From Streptomyces bathyalis (GTDB taxonomy: Bacteria > Actinomycetota > Actinomycetes > Streptomycetales > Streptomycetaceae), in NCBI RefSeq assembly GCF_015910445.1, contig NZ_CP048882.1, positions 6,073,501 to 6,137,500 on the forward strand: DNA of 64,000 nt, written 5' to 3'. The notes beneath the pieces were generated by a model. The model was given only the letters and a program-made list of their open reading frames with translations. It made no database searches and was not told the origin of the DNA. Position 1 is the first letter of the stretch. The number at the start of each line of letters is the position of its first letter. Position numbers and translations under genes: made by a program. Of the stretch, positions 25,105 to 34,329 are shown in pieces.

Positions 25105-28100
25105 GTGACCGACCAGCCGTTCACACATCTGCACGTGCACACTCAGTATTCGCTTCTGGACGGCGCCGCGCGGCTGAAGGACATGTTCAAGGCATGCCAG
25201 GACATGGGCATGTCGCACATCGCGATGACGGACCACGGCAATCTCCACGGTGCCTACGACTTCTTCCACCAGGCCACGGACGCCGGGATCACGCCGATCA
25301 TGGGCATCGAGGCGTACGTCGCGCCGGACCACCGGCGGAACATGCGCCCGGTCAAGTGGGGCACCCCGCACCAGAAGCGCGACGACGTGTCCGGTAACGG
25401 TGCGTACACGCACATGACGATGTGGGCGCGCGACAAGGAGGGGCTGCACAACCTCTACCGCGCCCAGTCCCGGGCCGGGCTCGAGGGCTTCTTCCGCAAG
25501 CCGCGCATGGACCGCGAGCTCCTCGCCGAGTACGCGAAGGGGATGATGGCCACCACCGGCTGCCCCTCCGGCGAGGTGAGCACGAAGATCCGTCTCGGGC
25601 AGCAGGAGGAGGCCGTCAAGGCCGCCGGAGAGTTCCAGGACATCTTCGGCAAGGAGAACTTCTTCGTCGAGCTGATGGATCACGGCATCGACATCGACAA
25701 GCGGGCGCGGGCGGGCCTGGAAGAGGTCGCCAGGAAGATCGACGCCCCGTTCGTCGTCACCAACGACTCGCACTACACCTACGAACGTGAGTCCGCGGCG
25801 CACGACACCCTGCTGTGCATCCAGACCGGCAGCAATCTCTCCGACCCGGACCGCTTCAGCTTCGACGGCGCGGGCTACTACATCAAGTCGGCCGAGGAGA
25901 TGTATGCCATCGACTCCTCGGACGAGTGGCAGCAGGGCTGCCGCAACACGCAGCTGCTGATCGCCGAACGCGTCGACACCGCGGGGATGTTCGACACCAA
26001 GAACCTGATGCCCCGTTTCGACGTGCCCGAGGGGTACGACGAGGTGTCCTGGTTCAAGGAGGAGGTCAAGCGGGGAATGGCCGTCCGCTACCCGGGCGGC
26101 GTTCCCCAGGACCGGCAGGAGCTGGTCGAGTACGAGATGGACGTCATCATCTCGATGGGCTTCCCCGGTTACTTCCTCGTCGTTGCCGACTTCATCAACT
26201 GGGCGAAGAACAACGGCATCGCGGTGGGCCCGGGCCGTGGCTCCGCGGCCGGCTCGATCGTCTCCTACGCGATGGGCATCACCGACCTCGACCCCGTCAC
26301 CCACGGCCTGATCTTCGAGCGGTTCCTCAATCCCGAGCGCGTCACCATGCCCGACGTCGACATCGACTTCGACGAGCGCAGGCGCGGCGACGTCATCCGC
26401 TACGTCACGGAGAAGTACGGCGCGGACAAGGTCGCCATGATCGGCACCTACGGCACGATCAAGGCGAAGAACGCGATCAAGGACTCGGCCCGCGTGCTGG
26501 GTTACCCGTACGCGATGGGCGACCGGATCACCAAGGCGATGCCCGCCGACGTCCTCGGCAAGGGCATCCCGCTGTCCGGCATCACCGACAAGGACCACCC
26601 GCGCTACAGCGAGGCGGGCGAGATCCGGGCGATGTACGAGAACGAGCCGGACGTCACCAAGGTGATCGACGCGGCACGTGGCATCGAGGGCCTGGTGCGG
26701 CAGATGGGCGTGCACGCCGCCGGCGTGATCATGTCCAGCGAGAAGCTGATCGACCACGTGCCCGTCTTCTCGCCCAAGAACGACGGCGTGGTCGTCACGC
26801 AGTGGGACTACCCCAGCTGCGAGGCCCTCGGCCTGCTGAAGATGGACTTCCTCGGGCTGCGCAACCTGACGATCATGGACGACGCGGTCAAGATGATCCG
26901 CAAGAACAAGGACGTCGATCTCAAGCTGCTCGACCTGCCGCTGGACGACCCCAAGACGTTCGAGCTGCTGTGCCGCGGAGACACCCTGGGCGTCTTCCAA
27001 TTCGACGGCGGCCCCATGCGCTCGCTGCTGCGCATGATGAAGCCCGACAACTTCGAGGACATCTCCGCCGTCTCGGCGCTGTACCGGCCGGGCCCGATGG
27101 GCATGAACAGCCACATCAACTACGCCCTGCGGAAGAACGGCCAGCAGGAGATCACCCCCATCCACCCCGAGCTCGAGGAGCCCCTGAAGGAGGTCCTCGA
27201 CATCACGCACGGCCTGATCGTGTATCAGGAGCAGGTGCAGAAGGCCGCGCAGGTGCTCGCGGGCTACTCGCTGGGTCAGGCGGACCTGCTGCGCCGGGCG
27301 ATGGGCAAGAAGAAGAAGGAGGTTCTCGACAAGGAGTTCGTGAACTTCCAGAAGGGTATGCGCGAGCGGAACTACTCCGACGAGGCAATCCAGGCCGTCT
27401 GGGACGTGCTGGTGCCCTTCGCCGGCTACGCCTTCAACAAGGCGCACTCCTCGGCGTACGGACTGGTCACGTACTGGACGGCCTACCTCAAGGCCAACTA
27501 CCCGGCCGAGTACATGTCGGCGCTGCTCACCTCGGTGCGCGACGACAAGGACAAGTCGGCCGTGTACCTGAACGAGTGCCGGAAGATGGGCATCAAGGTC
27601 CTCCCCCCGGACGTCAACGAGTCGGAGGCGAACTTCACCTCGCGGGACGACTCGACCATCGTCTTCGGCCTGACCGCGGTGCGGAACGTCGGGCAGAACG
27701 TCGTGGACTCGATCGTCAAGTGCCGCAAGGCGAAGGGGAGGTACACCTCCTTCCCCGACTTCCTCGACAAGGTCGAATCCGTCGTCTGCAACAAGCGCAC
27801 CATCGAATCCCTCATCAAGGCGGGCGCGTTCGACGAGATGGGTCACACGCGCAAGGGCCTGACGGCGCAGTTCGAGCCGATGATCGACAACGTGGTGCAG
27901 GTCAAACGCAAGGAGGCCGAGGGCCAGTTCGACCTCTTCGGCGACCTCGGCGGGGAGGACGGGGAGGACGCCCCCGGCTTCGGCCTCGACGTCACCTTCT
28001 CCGAGGAGGAGTGGGAGAAGACGTATCTCCTCGCCCAGGAGCGGGAGATGCTCGGCCTCTATGTCTCCGACCACCCTCTGTTCGGGCTGGAACACGTGCT

Positions 28101-28647
28101 CAACGACAAGGCGGACGCGGCCATCGCCCAGCTCACCGGCGGCGAGCACTCGGACGGCGCGATCGTCACCATCGGCGGGATCATCTCCGGGCTGCAGCGC
28201 AAGATGACCAAGCAGGGCAACGCGTGGGCGATCGCGACCGTGGAGGACCTGGCGGGCTCCATCGACTGCATGTTCTTCCCGGCGACCTACCAGCTCGTCT
28301 CCACCCAACTCGTCGAGGACGCCGTCGTCTTCGTCAAGGGCCGGCTGGACAAGCGTGAGGACGTGCCGCGTCTGGTCGCGATGGAGCTGATGATTCCCGA
28401 CCTGAGCGAGGCATCCGCCAGCGCGCCCGTGACGATCACGATCCCCACCGTGAAGATCACGCCGCCGCTGGTGGAGAAGCTCGGCGAAGTCCTCACCCAC
28501 CACCGCGGTTCGAGCGAGGTACGCGTGCGGCTCCAGGGCGCCCGCAAGACCACGGTCCTGCGGCTGGACAGGCACCGGGTCACGCCCGCGCCGGCTCTCT
28601 TCGGCGACCTGAAGGAGCTGCTGGGCCCGTCCTGCATGGCGGGCTGA
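25105..28647 (+). CDS. dnaE: DNA polymerase III alpha subunit, main replicase
   Basis: Catalytic subunit of the replicative polymerase, 1180 residues, matching DnaE1 length. N-terminal PHP domain (FTHLHVHTQYSLLDGAARLK, MTDHGNLHG); palm domain with GRGSAAGSIVSYAMG and the catalytic aspartates in MPDVDIDFDERRRGDVI; fingers and helix-hairpin-helix region (FPDFLDKVE); OB-fold near residues 1010-1080 (GGIISGLQRKMTKQGNAW). I chose GTG 25105 (VTDQPFTHLH) with GGAGG 11 bases upstream; GTG 25093 is an in-frame alternative that would overlap that site. Confidence 0.97.
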   Translation: MTDQPFTHLHVHTQYSLLDGAARLKDMFKACQDMGMSHIAMTDHGNLHGAYDFFHQATDAGITPIMGIEAYVAPDHRRNMRPVKWGTPHQKRDDVSGNGAYTHMTMWARDKEGLHNLYRAQSRAGLEGFFRKPRMDRELLAEYAKGMMATTGCPSGEVSTKIRLGQQEEAVKAAGEFQDIFGKENFFVELMDHGIDIDKRARAGLEEVARKIDAPFVVTNDSHYTYERESAAHDTLLCIQTGSNLSDPDRFSFDGAGYYIKSAEEMYAIDSSDEWQQGCRNTQLLIAERVDTAGMFDTKNLMPRFDVPEGYDEVSWFKEEVKRGMAVRYPGGVPQDRQELVEYEMDVIISMGFPGYFLVVADFINWAKNNGIAVGPGRGSAAGSIVSYAMGITDLDPVTHGLIFERFLNPERVTMPDVDIDFDERRRGDVIRYVTEKYGADKVAMIGTYGTIKAKNAIKDSARVLGYPYAMGDRITKAMPADVLGKGIPLSGITDKDHPRYSEAGEIRAMYENEPDVTKVIDAARGIEGLVRQMGVHAAGVIMSSEKLIDHVPVFSPKNDGVVVTQWDYPSCEALGLLKMDFLGLRNLTIMDDAVKMIRKNKDVDLKLLDLPLDDPKTFELLCRGDTLGVFQFDGGPMRSLLRMMKPDNFEDISAVSALYRPGPMGMNSHINYALRKNGQQEITPIHPELEEPLKEVLDITHGLIVYQEQVQKAAQVLAGYSLGQADLLRRAMGKKKKEVLDKEFVNFQKGMRERNYSDEAIQAVWDVLVPFAGYAFNKAHSSAYGLVTYWTAYLKANYPAEYMSALLTSVRDDKDKSAVYLNECRKMGIKVLPPDVNESEANFTSRDDSTIVFGLTAVRNVGQNVVDSIVKCRKAKGRYTSFPDFLDKVESVVCNKRTIESLIKAGAFDEMGHTRKGLTAQFEPMIDNVVQVKRKEAEGQFDLFGDLGGEDGEDAPGFGLDVTFSEEEWEKTYLLAQEREMLGLYVSDHPLFGLEHVLNDKADAAIAQLTGGEHSDGAIVTIGGIISGLQRKMTKQGNAWAIATVEDLAGSIDCMFFPATYQLVSTQLVEDAVVFVKGRLDKREDVPRLVAMELMIPDLSEASASAPVTITIPTVKITPPLVEKLGEVLTHHRGSSEVRVRLQGARKTTVLRLDRHRVTPAPALFGDLKELLGPSCMAG

Positions 28648-28757
28648 GCCCGAACGGCGAGGCAGCCGGCGCCCGGCGCCCGGGCGAGCGACTGCCGACA
28701 CCGCCAACGCCCCTCCGGCGCGGGGCCCGTGCGGCGCGTCCGCATGGCCCGGCGCAC

Positions 28758-28793
28758 GAAGAGGGCGGCCCCGGGGCTGGGGCCGCCCTCTTC
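28758..28793. terminator. Strong hairpin between dnaE and the next convergent gene
   Basis: GAAGAGGGCGGCCCC (28758-28772) and GGGGCCGCCCTCTTC (28779-28793), a perfect 15-bp stem with a 6-base loop followed by TTG. It can serve both dnaE and the minus-strand gene ending at 28872. Confidence 0.8.
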
Positions 28794-28871
28794 TTGTCAA
28801 GCGCCGACGTGCGGTGCCCAAGGGCACAGGTGAATCAAACGGAGTGTTGCCGACCTCTGCACCAGGCAGGG

Positions 28872-29048
28872 TCAGTTGTGTCCGAAGCGCCGCTGGTGCT
28901 TGCGGGCCACGTCGGCCGGGCTGACGTTTCTGCCCGACGACGGGCGCGACGGCTGACCTTCGGCGGAACCGCTCTCGGTCCTGCTCTGGTCGCGCTCGCT
29001 GTCACCGGCTTTCTTCTGACTGCGTTCCTGATTCCTGCCCTTGGCCAT
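28872..29048 (-). CDS. Small hydrophilic protein, 58 residues
   Basis: A short, very charged protein beginning MAKGRNQERSQKKAGDSERD and ending VARKHQRRFGHN, with no hydrophobic segment and a Ser/Gln/Arg-rich middle; probably disordered. I accept it as a gene because a strong AGGAGG lies 6 bases before the ATG at 29048 and the basic C-terminal motif looks conserved in character. Function unknown. Flanked by dnaE (convergent) and the NYN gene (divergent). Confidence 0.65.
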   Translation of the reverse strand: MAKGRNQERSQKKAGDSERDQSRTESGSAEGQPSRPSSGRNVSPADVARKHQRRFGHN

Positions 29049-29293
29049 GATCGCCTCCTGGGGACCGTTGAACTTTGGGCCGAATTCAGCCTGGCACGGG
29101 GGTATGAAGCGCGCATGTCGGACAATCACCGTGAGTGAGGCGGTTCTTCGCGCTGTTGCGCCTCCTCCACATCTGTGCCGCCACGCCGGTGATCGTGCGC
29201 CGCCAATAACCCCTGTACGGTCGGGCAGACTCGAAGGCGAAACACACGACTCCGGCCACTGGGCCGCCGTCGGTGACCGAGAGTGGGTGGATC

Positions 29294-30607
29294 GTGGACC
29301 GCTGCGTCGTTCTGGTGGATGCCGGATATCTGTTGGGCGCCGCCGCGAGTCTGCTGGCGGGGGAGCCCATGCGCTCCCAGATCAGCGTGGATCACGCCGC
29401 CCTGATCCGCGGGCTACGCGAACGTGCCGAGGCCGACACCGGCTGTGATCTGCTGCGGATCTACTGGTTCGACGGCGCACCCGACCGGGTGCCGCAGCCC
29501 GAGCACCGCAAGCTCCGGGTGATGTCGCGCGTCACCGTACGTCTCGGAGCACTGACCAGAAGCGACGGCCGCTGGGCCCAGAAGGGCGTCGACGCGGCGA
29601 TGCACGCGGAGCTCACCGAACTGGCCCGGAATCGGGCCTGCTCCGACATCGTCCTCGTCACGGGCGACGGTGATCTGCTCCCGGGGCTGATGTCGGCCAA
29701 GGAACACGGCGTCGCCGTGCACCTGTGGGCAGTGCAGGCGGCGGACGGCGACTACAACCAGTCCGAGGATCTCGTGGCCGAGGCCGACGAGCGCCGGGTC
29801 CTGGACCGCAGCTGGATCACGGAGGCCGTGCGCGCCACGGAACCGTCCGGTGCGTACCACCCGCAGTCCGCATCCAGACCCGAGATCGCGGCGATCCTCT
29901 CCGCGCCGCTGCCCGAATCGGCCAAGAACGGAAGCGCACCCGTCGCGCCCGTGCATCACGCGGCGTCCGCGCCGCCCTCGGCGACACCCCCGCCGCCACC
30001 CGCCGGCGCGGCCGCGGACGGCGCCGCTGACACTCAGGCGACGGACAGCGAGGACGACGAGGCGGCCGCCCCGGACAAGGGCACCAGCGGCGTTCCCACC
30101 GTTCCCACTCCCAAGGACCTCGCCGGGCTCGGCCGTCCCGCGCCGCACCCCGGCCACGGCGCCCCTCCCGGCGCGACACTCAGATGGTCCTCCGAGCGGG
30201 GCTGCGTCGAGCGCAGCACATCAGGGGAGTCCCAGGAGGCTGCCGCGCTGCCTATGCTCGCCCAGCTGACGACGGCCGAGCAGCGCTGGGCGGACCGTGA
30301 GGAGGACATCACGGCGGTCAGCGGCGACCCCTTCGAGGTCGGCCAGGTCTTCGCCCGGCGCTGGCTGGAGCGGCTCTCCGCCCCCGCCCACGTGCAGTCG
30401 CTGGCCCGTGAGTATCCGCGCATCCCGCACCGCATCGACGGGGAGCTGCTCCGCTACGCGGCCCGCTTCGGGCTGCTCGCGCACAAGGACGACCAGATCG
30501 ACGAGCACGACCGGTACGCGATCCGGGCGGGGTTCTGGCGTGAGATCGACGCCCCCGTGACCGGGCAGACCGTCCCCGACGAGGACGCCTCCGTCGCCGA
30601 GCAGTAG
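29294..30607 (+). CDS. NYN-domain (PIN-like) putative ribonuclease
   Basis: 437 residues. The N-terminal NYN domain carries the acidic residues of PIN-like nucleases: VVLVDAGYLLGAAASLL (first Asp), IYWFDGAPD, KGVDAAMHAELTELA and DIVLVTGDGDLLPGL. A disordered Ala/Pro-rich linker spans about residues 195-300. A C-terminal helical domain (FEVGQVFARRWLERL, IPHRIDGELLRYAARFGLL) is a compact winged-helix-like module. RNA cleavage is the family expectation, not shown here. I chose GTG 29294 (VDRCVVLVDAGY); GTG 29273 would add seven residues. Confidence 0.85.
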   Translation: MDRCVVLVDAGYLLGAAASLLAGEPMRSQISVDHAALIRGLRERAEADTGCDLLRIYWFDGAPDRVPQPEHRKLRVMSRVTVRLGALTRSDGRWAQKGVDAAMHAELTELARNRACSDIVLVTGDGDLLPGLMSAKEHGVAVHLWAVQAADGDYNQSEDLVAEADERRVLDRSWITEAVRATEPSGAYHPQSASRPEIAAILSAPLPESAKNGSAPVAPVHHAASAPPSATPPPPPAGAAADGAADTQATDSEDDEAAAPDKGTSGVPTVPTPKDLAGLGRPAPHPGHGAPPGATLRWSSERGCVERSTSGESQEAAALPMLAQLTTAEQRWADREEDITAVSGDPFEVGQVFARRWLERLSAPAHVQSLAREYPRIPHRIDGELLRYAARFGLLAHKDDQIDEHDRYAIRAGFWREIDAPVTGQTVPDEDASVAEQ

Positions 30608-30659
30608 CCCGGATCCGTCCCGGAACGACCCTTCCGGATACCCCGCCGCCACCGGAGCG

Positions 30660-30665
30660 TAGGCT
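30660..30665 (+). promoter_or_regulatory. Putative -10 box TAGGCT for a leaderless ABC operon mRNA
   Basis: TAGGCT fits TANNNT and ends 8 bases before the GTG at 30674. No Shine-Dalgarno lies between. The same hexamer occurs at the same distance before the LON-domain gene. Confidence 0.45.
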
Positions 30666-30673
30666 CGTCGCTC

Positions 30674-31738
30674 GTGGGAACCGGCACAACGCAGCAGACG
30701 GCGCAGAGCGTGCAGACGCCGACGCGGACCGCTGTGCGCATGACGAGCCTGGTCAAGACGTATCCCATGAGCCGCCGCCGGGCCGGCGCGCTCCCCCTGA
30801 ACCTGCTGCGCAGCACCCGGGACGCACCCGGTATCGCGGGCGTGCGGGCCTGCGACGGAGTCACCCTCGAAGTGCGGCAGGGCGAGATCTTCGGCCTGCT
30901 CGGCCCGAACGGAGCCGGCAAGTCCACCGTCGTCAGACAGCTGGCCGGCCTGATGCGTCCCGACTCCGGCACGGTCGAGGTGCTCGGGCACGACCTGGTG
31001 CGGCACCCGGAGCGTGCCGCGCGGATCCTCGCCTACCTCGGCCAGGAGTCCGGCGCGCTCGACGAACTGACCGTCGCCCTGGCGGCGGAGACCACGGGAC
31101 GCCTTCGTGGCCTGGACGCCGCGTCCGCCCGGCGCGAGCGGGACGAGGTCCTGGACGAGCTGGGCCTGAACGCCCTCGCGGGCCGTCCGCTCAGAAAGCT
31201 CTCGGGCGGTCAGCGGCGGCTGGCCTGCGTCGCCTCGGCGCTCGTGGGGGAGCGGCCCCTGCTCGTACTGGACGAGCCGACGACCGGCATGGACCCGGTC
31301 GCCAGGCGCGCGGTGTGGGCGGCCGTGGAGCGCAGGCGCACCGAGCGCGCCGCGACGGTGGTGCTGGTGACGCACAACGTCATGGAGGCCGAGACCGTCC
31401 TCGACCGCGTGGCGGTGCTGGACCGCGGCCGCGTCATCGCCTGCGACACCCCCGGAGGGCTGAAGGCCACCGTCGGCGGGGACGTACGGCTCGAACTGGT
31501 CTGGCGCGACCGCGCGCCGCTCGACGTGCCACAGGTCGCCGACCTTGCCGGTAAGGCCACGGTCTCGGGACGCCGCTGGACGCTGCGCATGCCGCCCGAG
31601 GCGGCCCGCGCCGCGGTCGACGTCGTCACCACAGGGCGGGCCTTCGCGGCACTCGACGACTTCTCGTTGGCCACGCCCAGCCTCGAGGACGTGTATCTCG
31701 CTCTGGGCGGCTGCGGGGAAGGTCTGGTGAAGGTGTGA
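30674..31738 (+). CDS. ABC exporter ATP-binding protein
   Basis: 354 residues, DrrA/CcmA-like ABC-2 exporter ATPase. Walker A GPNGAGKSTVVRQL near residue 79, signature LSGGQRRLACVASAL, Walker B PLLVLDEPTTGMDP, His switch in VTHNVMEAE. A C-terminal domain of about 90 residues follows. With the permease next door it should export a hydrophobic compound, lipid or drug. GTG 30674; the stop overlaps the permease start (GTGA), so the two are translationally coupled. Confidence 0.92.
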   Translation: MGTGTTQQTAQSVQTPTRTAVRMTSLVKTYPMSRRRAGALPLNLLRSTRDAPGIAGVRACDGVTLEVRQGEIFGLLGPNGAGKSTVVRQLAGLMRPDSGTVEVLGHDLVRHPERAARILAYLGQESGALDELTVALAAETTGRLRGLDAASARRERDEVLDELGLNALAGRPLRKLSGGQRRLACVASALVGERPLLVLDEPTTGMDPVARRAVWAAVERRRTERAATVVLVTHNVMEAETVLDRVAVLDRGRVIACDTPGGLKATVGGDVRLELVWRDRAPLDVPQVADLAGKATVSGRRWTLRMPPEAARAAVDVVTTGRAFAALDDFSLATPSLEDVYLALGGCGEGLVKV

Positions 31739-32655
31739 GTACGGCCGCTTCGGCGCAGGCACAGGCGCGCGCGCGGGCGCGGTCCGGCGAGACCGGCGCC
31801 CGCGTTCTGGCTCCCCGCGAGGCCGGGGAGGACGCCGGCGTCGCGGGCGCGGCGTCTGCCGGTGCGTCGGCAGGGGCTTCCGGCACGGCCGGTGAGGCGC
31901 CCGCTGCTCTCGCGCCCCGGGCCCGTCTGTGGCCCTCGCTGGCCGCCGTGTACCGGGCGCAGCTCTCCCGCGCACGGGTCGCCCGCATCCCGCTGCTGTT
32001 CGTGGCGACGTTCCAGTCGCTGGGGATCATGGTGCTGATGAGGGGCGTGGTCGACGGCGGTGCCGAATCGAGGGCCGTGGTCGCCGGGTCCGCCGTCCTG
32101 GTGGTGGCGTTCGTGGCGCTCAATCTGCTGGCCCAGTACTTCGGGCAGCTGCGCGCGGGCGGGGGTCTCGACCACTACGCCACGCTGCCGGTGCCCGCGG
32201 CGGCGGTCGTGCTCGGTGCCGCCGGGGCGTATGCGTCGTTCACGGTGCCCGGGGTCCTCGTCACCGCCGTCGCCGGCGGCGTCCTCTACCAGCTGCCGCT
32301 GAGCGGTCTGTGGGTGCTCGTGGCCGTCGTGCCGCTCGCGGGTGCCGCTCTGGCCGGGCTCGGTGCGGCGCTGGGCCTGCTCGCCCCCAAGCCCGAGATC
32401 GCGACTCTCTGCGGGCAGCTGGGCATGTCGGCCGCGCTGCTGCTGGGCGTCCTCCCGGGCGGGCGTCTGCCGCAGCCCGTGGGCCTGCTGCGGGACCTGC
32501 TGCCCTCGACGTACGGAGTCGAGGCGCTCGCCCGTGCCTTCGAGGTGCGGCCCGACTGGGGCCTTGCCGCCCTGGATCTCGCCGTCTGCGCCGCGGTGGG
32601 TGTGGCGTCCCTGGCGCTGGCGACATGGGCGTACCGGCGCGCGGCAGTCCGCTGA
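31735..32655 (+). CDS. ABC-2 type exporter permease
   Basis: 306 residues. The first 60 are an Ala-rich cytoplasmic leader; six membrane segments follow, starting at IPLLFVATFQSLGIMVLM, with others at AVLVVAFVALNLLAQYF, LGAAGAYASFTVPGVLV, LSGLWVLVAVVPLAGAAL and near the C-terminus. This is the ABC-2 permease layout. It forms a transporter with the upstream ATPase, with which it shares a 4-base overlap. Substrate unknown. Confidence 0.88.
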   Translation: MSTAASAQAQARARARSGETGARVLAPREAGEDAGVAGAASAGASAGASGTAGEAPAALAPRARLWPSLAAVYRAQLSRARVARIPLLFVATFQSLGIMVLMRGVVDGGAESRAVVAGSAVLVVAFVALNLLAQYFGQLRAGGGLDHYATLPVPAAAVVLGAAGAYASFTVPGVLVTAVAGGVLYQLPLSGLWVLVAVVPLAGAALAGLGAALGLLAPKPEIATLCGQLGMSAALLLGVLPGGRLPQPVGLLRDLLPSTYGVEALARAFEVRPDWGLAALDLAVCAAVGVASLALATWAYRRAAVR

Positions 32656-32780
32656 GAAGCGGACCGGAGCCGGGCCCGGACGCCGACTGAGCCGGAATGG
32701 GTGTATTCGCCGCCATTCTGCCGCAGAGCCATCTGCCGCCCGCCGCCCGAACTGGTGCCCGGGACTGGCACGATGGCGTC

Positions 32781-33683
32781 GTGACCGCTCCAACGCCTTC
32801 CTCACCCGACCCCGACCGCTCGCGTCGCTCCCGCCCGTACCACGGCCATGGCGGCCGGCACGGCGGCGGACAGCCGGGTTCGCACCGGCGCGGCGACCCC
32901 ACGGGCGGCGATCACCCCGCTCCTCCGTACGGCGACTCGGGATCCTCGGGGGCCTCAGGTCCTGCGGGTCCCGGAGGCGATCAGTCCGGGCCGTACGGTC
33001 CCTCCGGCGCGTACGGTCACCCGGGCGCCTACGGTCACCCCGGCGCCTACGGTCACCCCGGCGCGCACGGCCACTCCGGCGAGGAGGCGGGCCACGGGGC
33101 CTACGCCCCGGAACTCCTGGACGAATACGACGAGGAGCGCACCGATGTGCGGGCGGAGGTGCGCGCGGGTGCGCTGTGCGCCCTGATCGTGCTCGTGCTC
33201 GGAGTGGGGCTCGGACTGCTGTGGCTGTGGCTCGCGCCGCGCGTCCCGCTCGTCAGCGTCGACGGAGGCGTGTTCCTGAAGGACCCGGAGGGCGAGGAGG
33301 CGATCGGCGCGGACGGCACGTTCGTCCTGCTGGCGGTCGCCTTCGGTGTGGTGACGGGCCTGCTGGCGTTCCTGCGCAGCCGCAGGGGCGGCATCGGCAT
33401 CGTCGTCGGGCTGGCCGTGGGTGCGCTGCTGGGGTCGGTGCTGGCCTGGCAGCTCGGGATCTGGCTGGGCCCGAGCGGCGATCTCGCGGCGGCGGCGAAG
33501 GCCGCCGGTGAGAACAAGACCTTCGACGGGCCGCTGAAACTGCAGGCCAAGGGTGCTCTGCTGGTATGGCCGTTCATCGCGCTGGCGACGCATCTGGTGC
33601 TCATGGGCGTCTTCGGGCACCGCGATCCGGAGCCCGCCGGATCGCTGCCACCCAAGGACGGCGGTTCCGCACAGCATTGGTGA
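32781..33683 (+). CDS. Membrane protein with Gly/His/Tyr-rich N-terminal repeats (DUF2567-like)
   Basis: 300 residues. Residues about 1-115 are low-complexity, rich in Pro/Gly/His/Ser, with a YGHPGA unit repeated three times near residue 80. A C-terminal domain with four membrane segments follows (LCALIVLVLGVGLGLLWLWL, FVLLAVAFGVVTGLLAFL, IGIVVGLAVGALLGSVLAW, LVWPFIALATHLVLMGVF), with conserved-looking VDGGVFLKDPEGEEAIGADG between. I assign the DUF2567 likeness from the membrane-segment plan only. GTG 32781; the ATG at 32697 would add an implausible leader. Function unknown. Confidence 0.7.
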   Translation: MTAPTPSSPDPDRSRRSRPYHGHGGRHGGGQPGSHRRGDPTGGDHPAPPYGDSGSSGASGPAGPGGDQSGPYGPSGAYGHPGAYGHPGAYGHPGAHGHSGEEAGHGAYAPELLDEYDEERTDVRAEVRAGALCALIVLVLGVGLGLLWLWLAPRVPLVSVDGGVFLKDPEGEEAIGADGTFVLLAVAFGVVTGLLAFLRSRRGGIGIVVGLAVGALLGSVLAWQLGIWLGPSGDLAAAAKAAGENKTFDGPLKLQAKGALLVWPFIALATHLVLMGVFGHRDPEPAGSLPPKDGGSAQHW

Positions 33684-33691
33684 GCGGCGGG

Positions 33692-33727
33692 CCCTGAGGC
33701 CCCTGAGGCCCCTGAGGCCCCGGAGGC
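33692..33727. repeat. 9-bp tandem repeat, four units
   Basis: CCCTGAGGC occurs three times in a row (33692-33718), then CCCGGAGGC (33719-33727), directly abutting the YbaK stop. It fills most of the gap between two convergent genes. Confidence 0.7.
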
Positions 33728-34246
33728 TCAGGACGCGTCACTCGTGCGGGCGATGGCCGCTTTGGCCGCGCCCGTCAGTTCCGCGAGGTCGGCGGGGGCG
33801 AGTTCGATCTCCAGACCCCGGCGTCCCGCGGAGACGCAGATGGTGGCGTGCGCCAGGGCGGACTCGTCGAGGACAGTGGGCAGCGGCCTGCGCTGCCCGA
33901 GGGGTGAGACACCGCCCAGCACATAGCCCGTACTGCGCTCGACGGCCGCAGGGTCGGCCATCGCCGCCCGTTTGCCGCCGGCCGCCGACGCAAGGGCCTT
34001 CAGGTCCAGCGAGGCGGAGACCGGAACGATCGCGACGGTCAGCGCGCCGTCGACCTCGGCGACGAGGGTCTTGAAGACCCGCTCGGGCGCGACCCCCAGG
34101 GCCTCGGCGGCCTCGGCACCGTACGAGGCGGCGGACGGGTCGTGCTCGTAGGAGTGCGTGGTGAACTCCACGTCCGCGCGGGCGGCGGCGAGCGTCGCCG
34201 GAGTAGCCGCCTGCTGCTGCTTCTGCCGCCGGTTCTTCTTCGCCAT
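33728..34246 (-). CDS. ybaK: YbaK/EbsC-type aminoacyl-tRNA deacylase
   Basis: 172 residues, YbaK family, which hydrolyses Cys-tRNA(Pro) and similar mischarged tRNAs. Visible: RVFKTLVAEVDGALTVAIVP, the conserved catalytic Lys in that stretch, LDLKALASAAGGKRAAMADP, VERSTGYVLGGVSPLG and a typical C-terminal GLEIELAPADLAELTGA. ATG 34246 follows GGAGGGG. Convergent with the membrane protein gene; the LON-domain gene follows upstream on the same strand. Confidence 0.9.
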   Translation of the reverse strand: MAKKNRRQKQQQAATPATLAAARADVEFTTHSYEHDPSAASYGAEAAEALGVAPERVFKTLVAEVDGALTVAIVPVSASLDLKALASAAGGKRAAMADPAAVERSTGYVLGGVSPLGQRRPLPTVLDESALAHATICVSAGRRGLEIELAPADLAELTGAAKAAIARTSDAS

Positions 34247-34329
34247 CGCTGCCCCTCCGCGGCCCGGCGCGCGTGCCGTCCTGCCTGTGTGCCGTTTCTG
34301 CGTGTGTCCGAAGCCGTCCCGGTGCCCGC

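Noticed and set aside
24478..28827. A 1449-codon minus-strand frame opposite dnaE
   Set aside because: Shadow of dnaE; it also runs into the DUF2252 gene in another frame and lacks any family motif.
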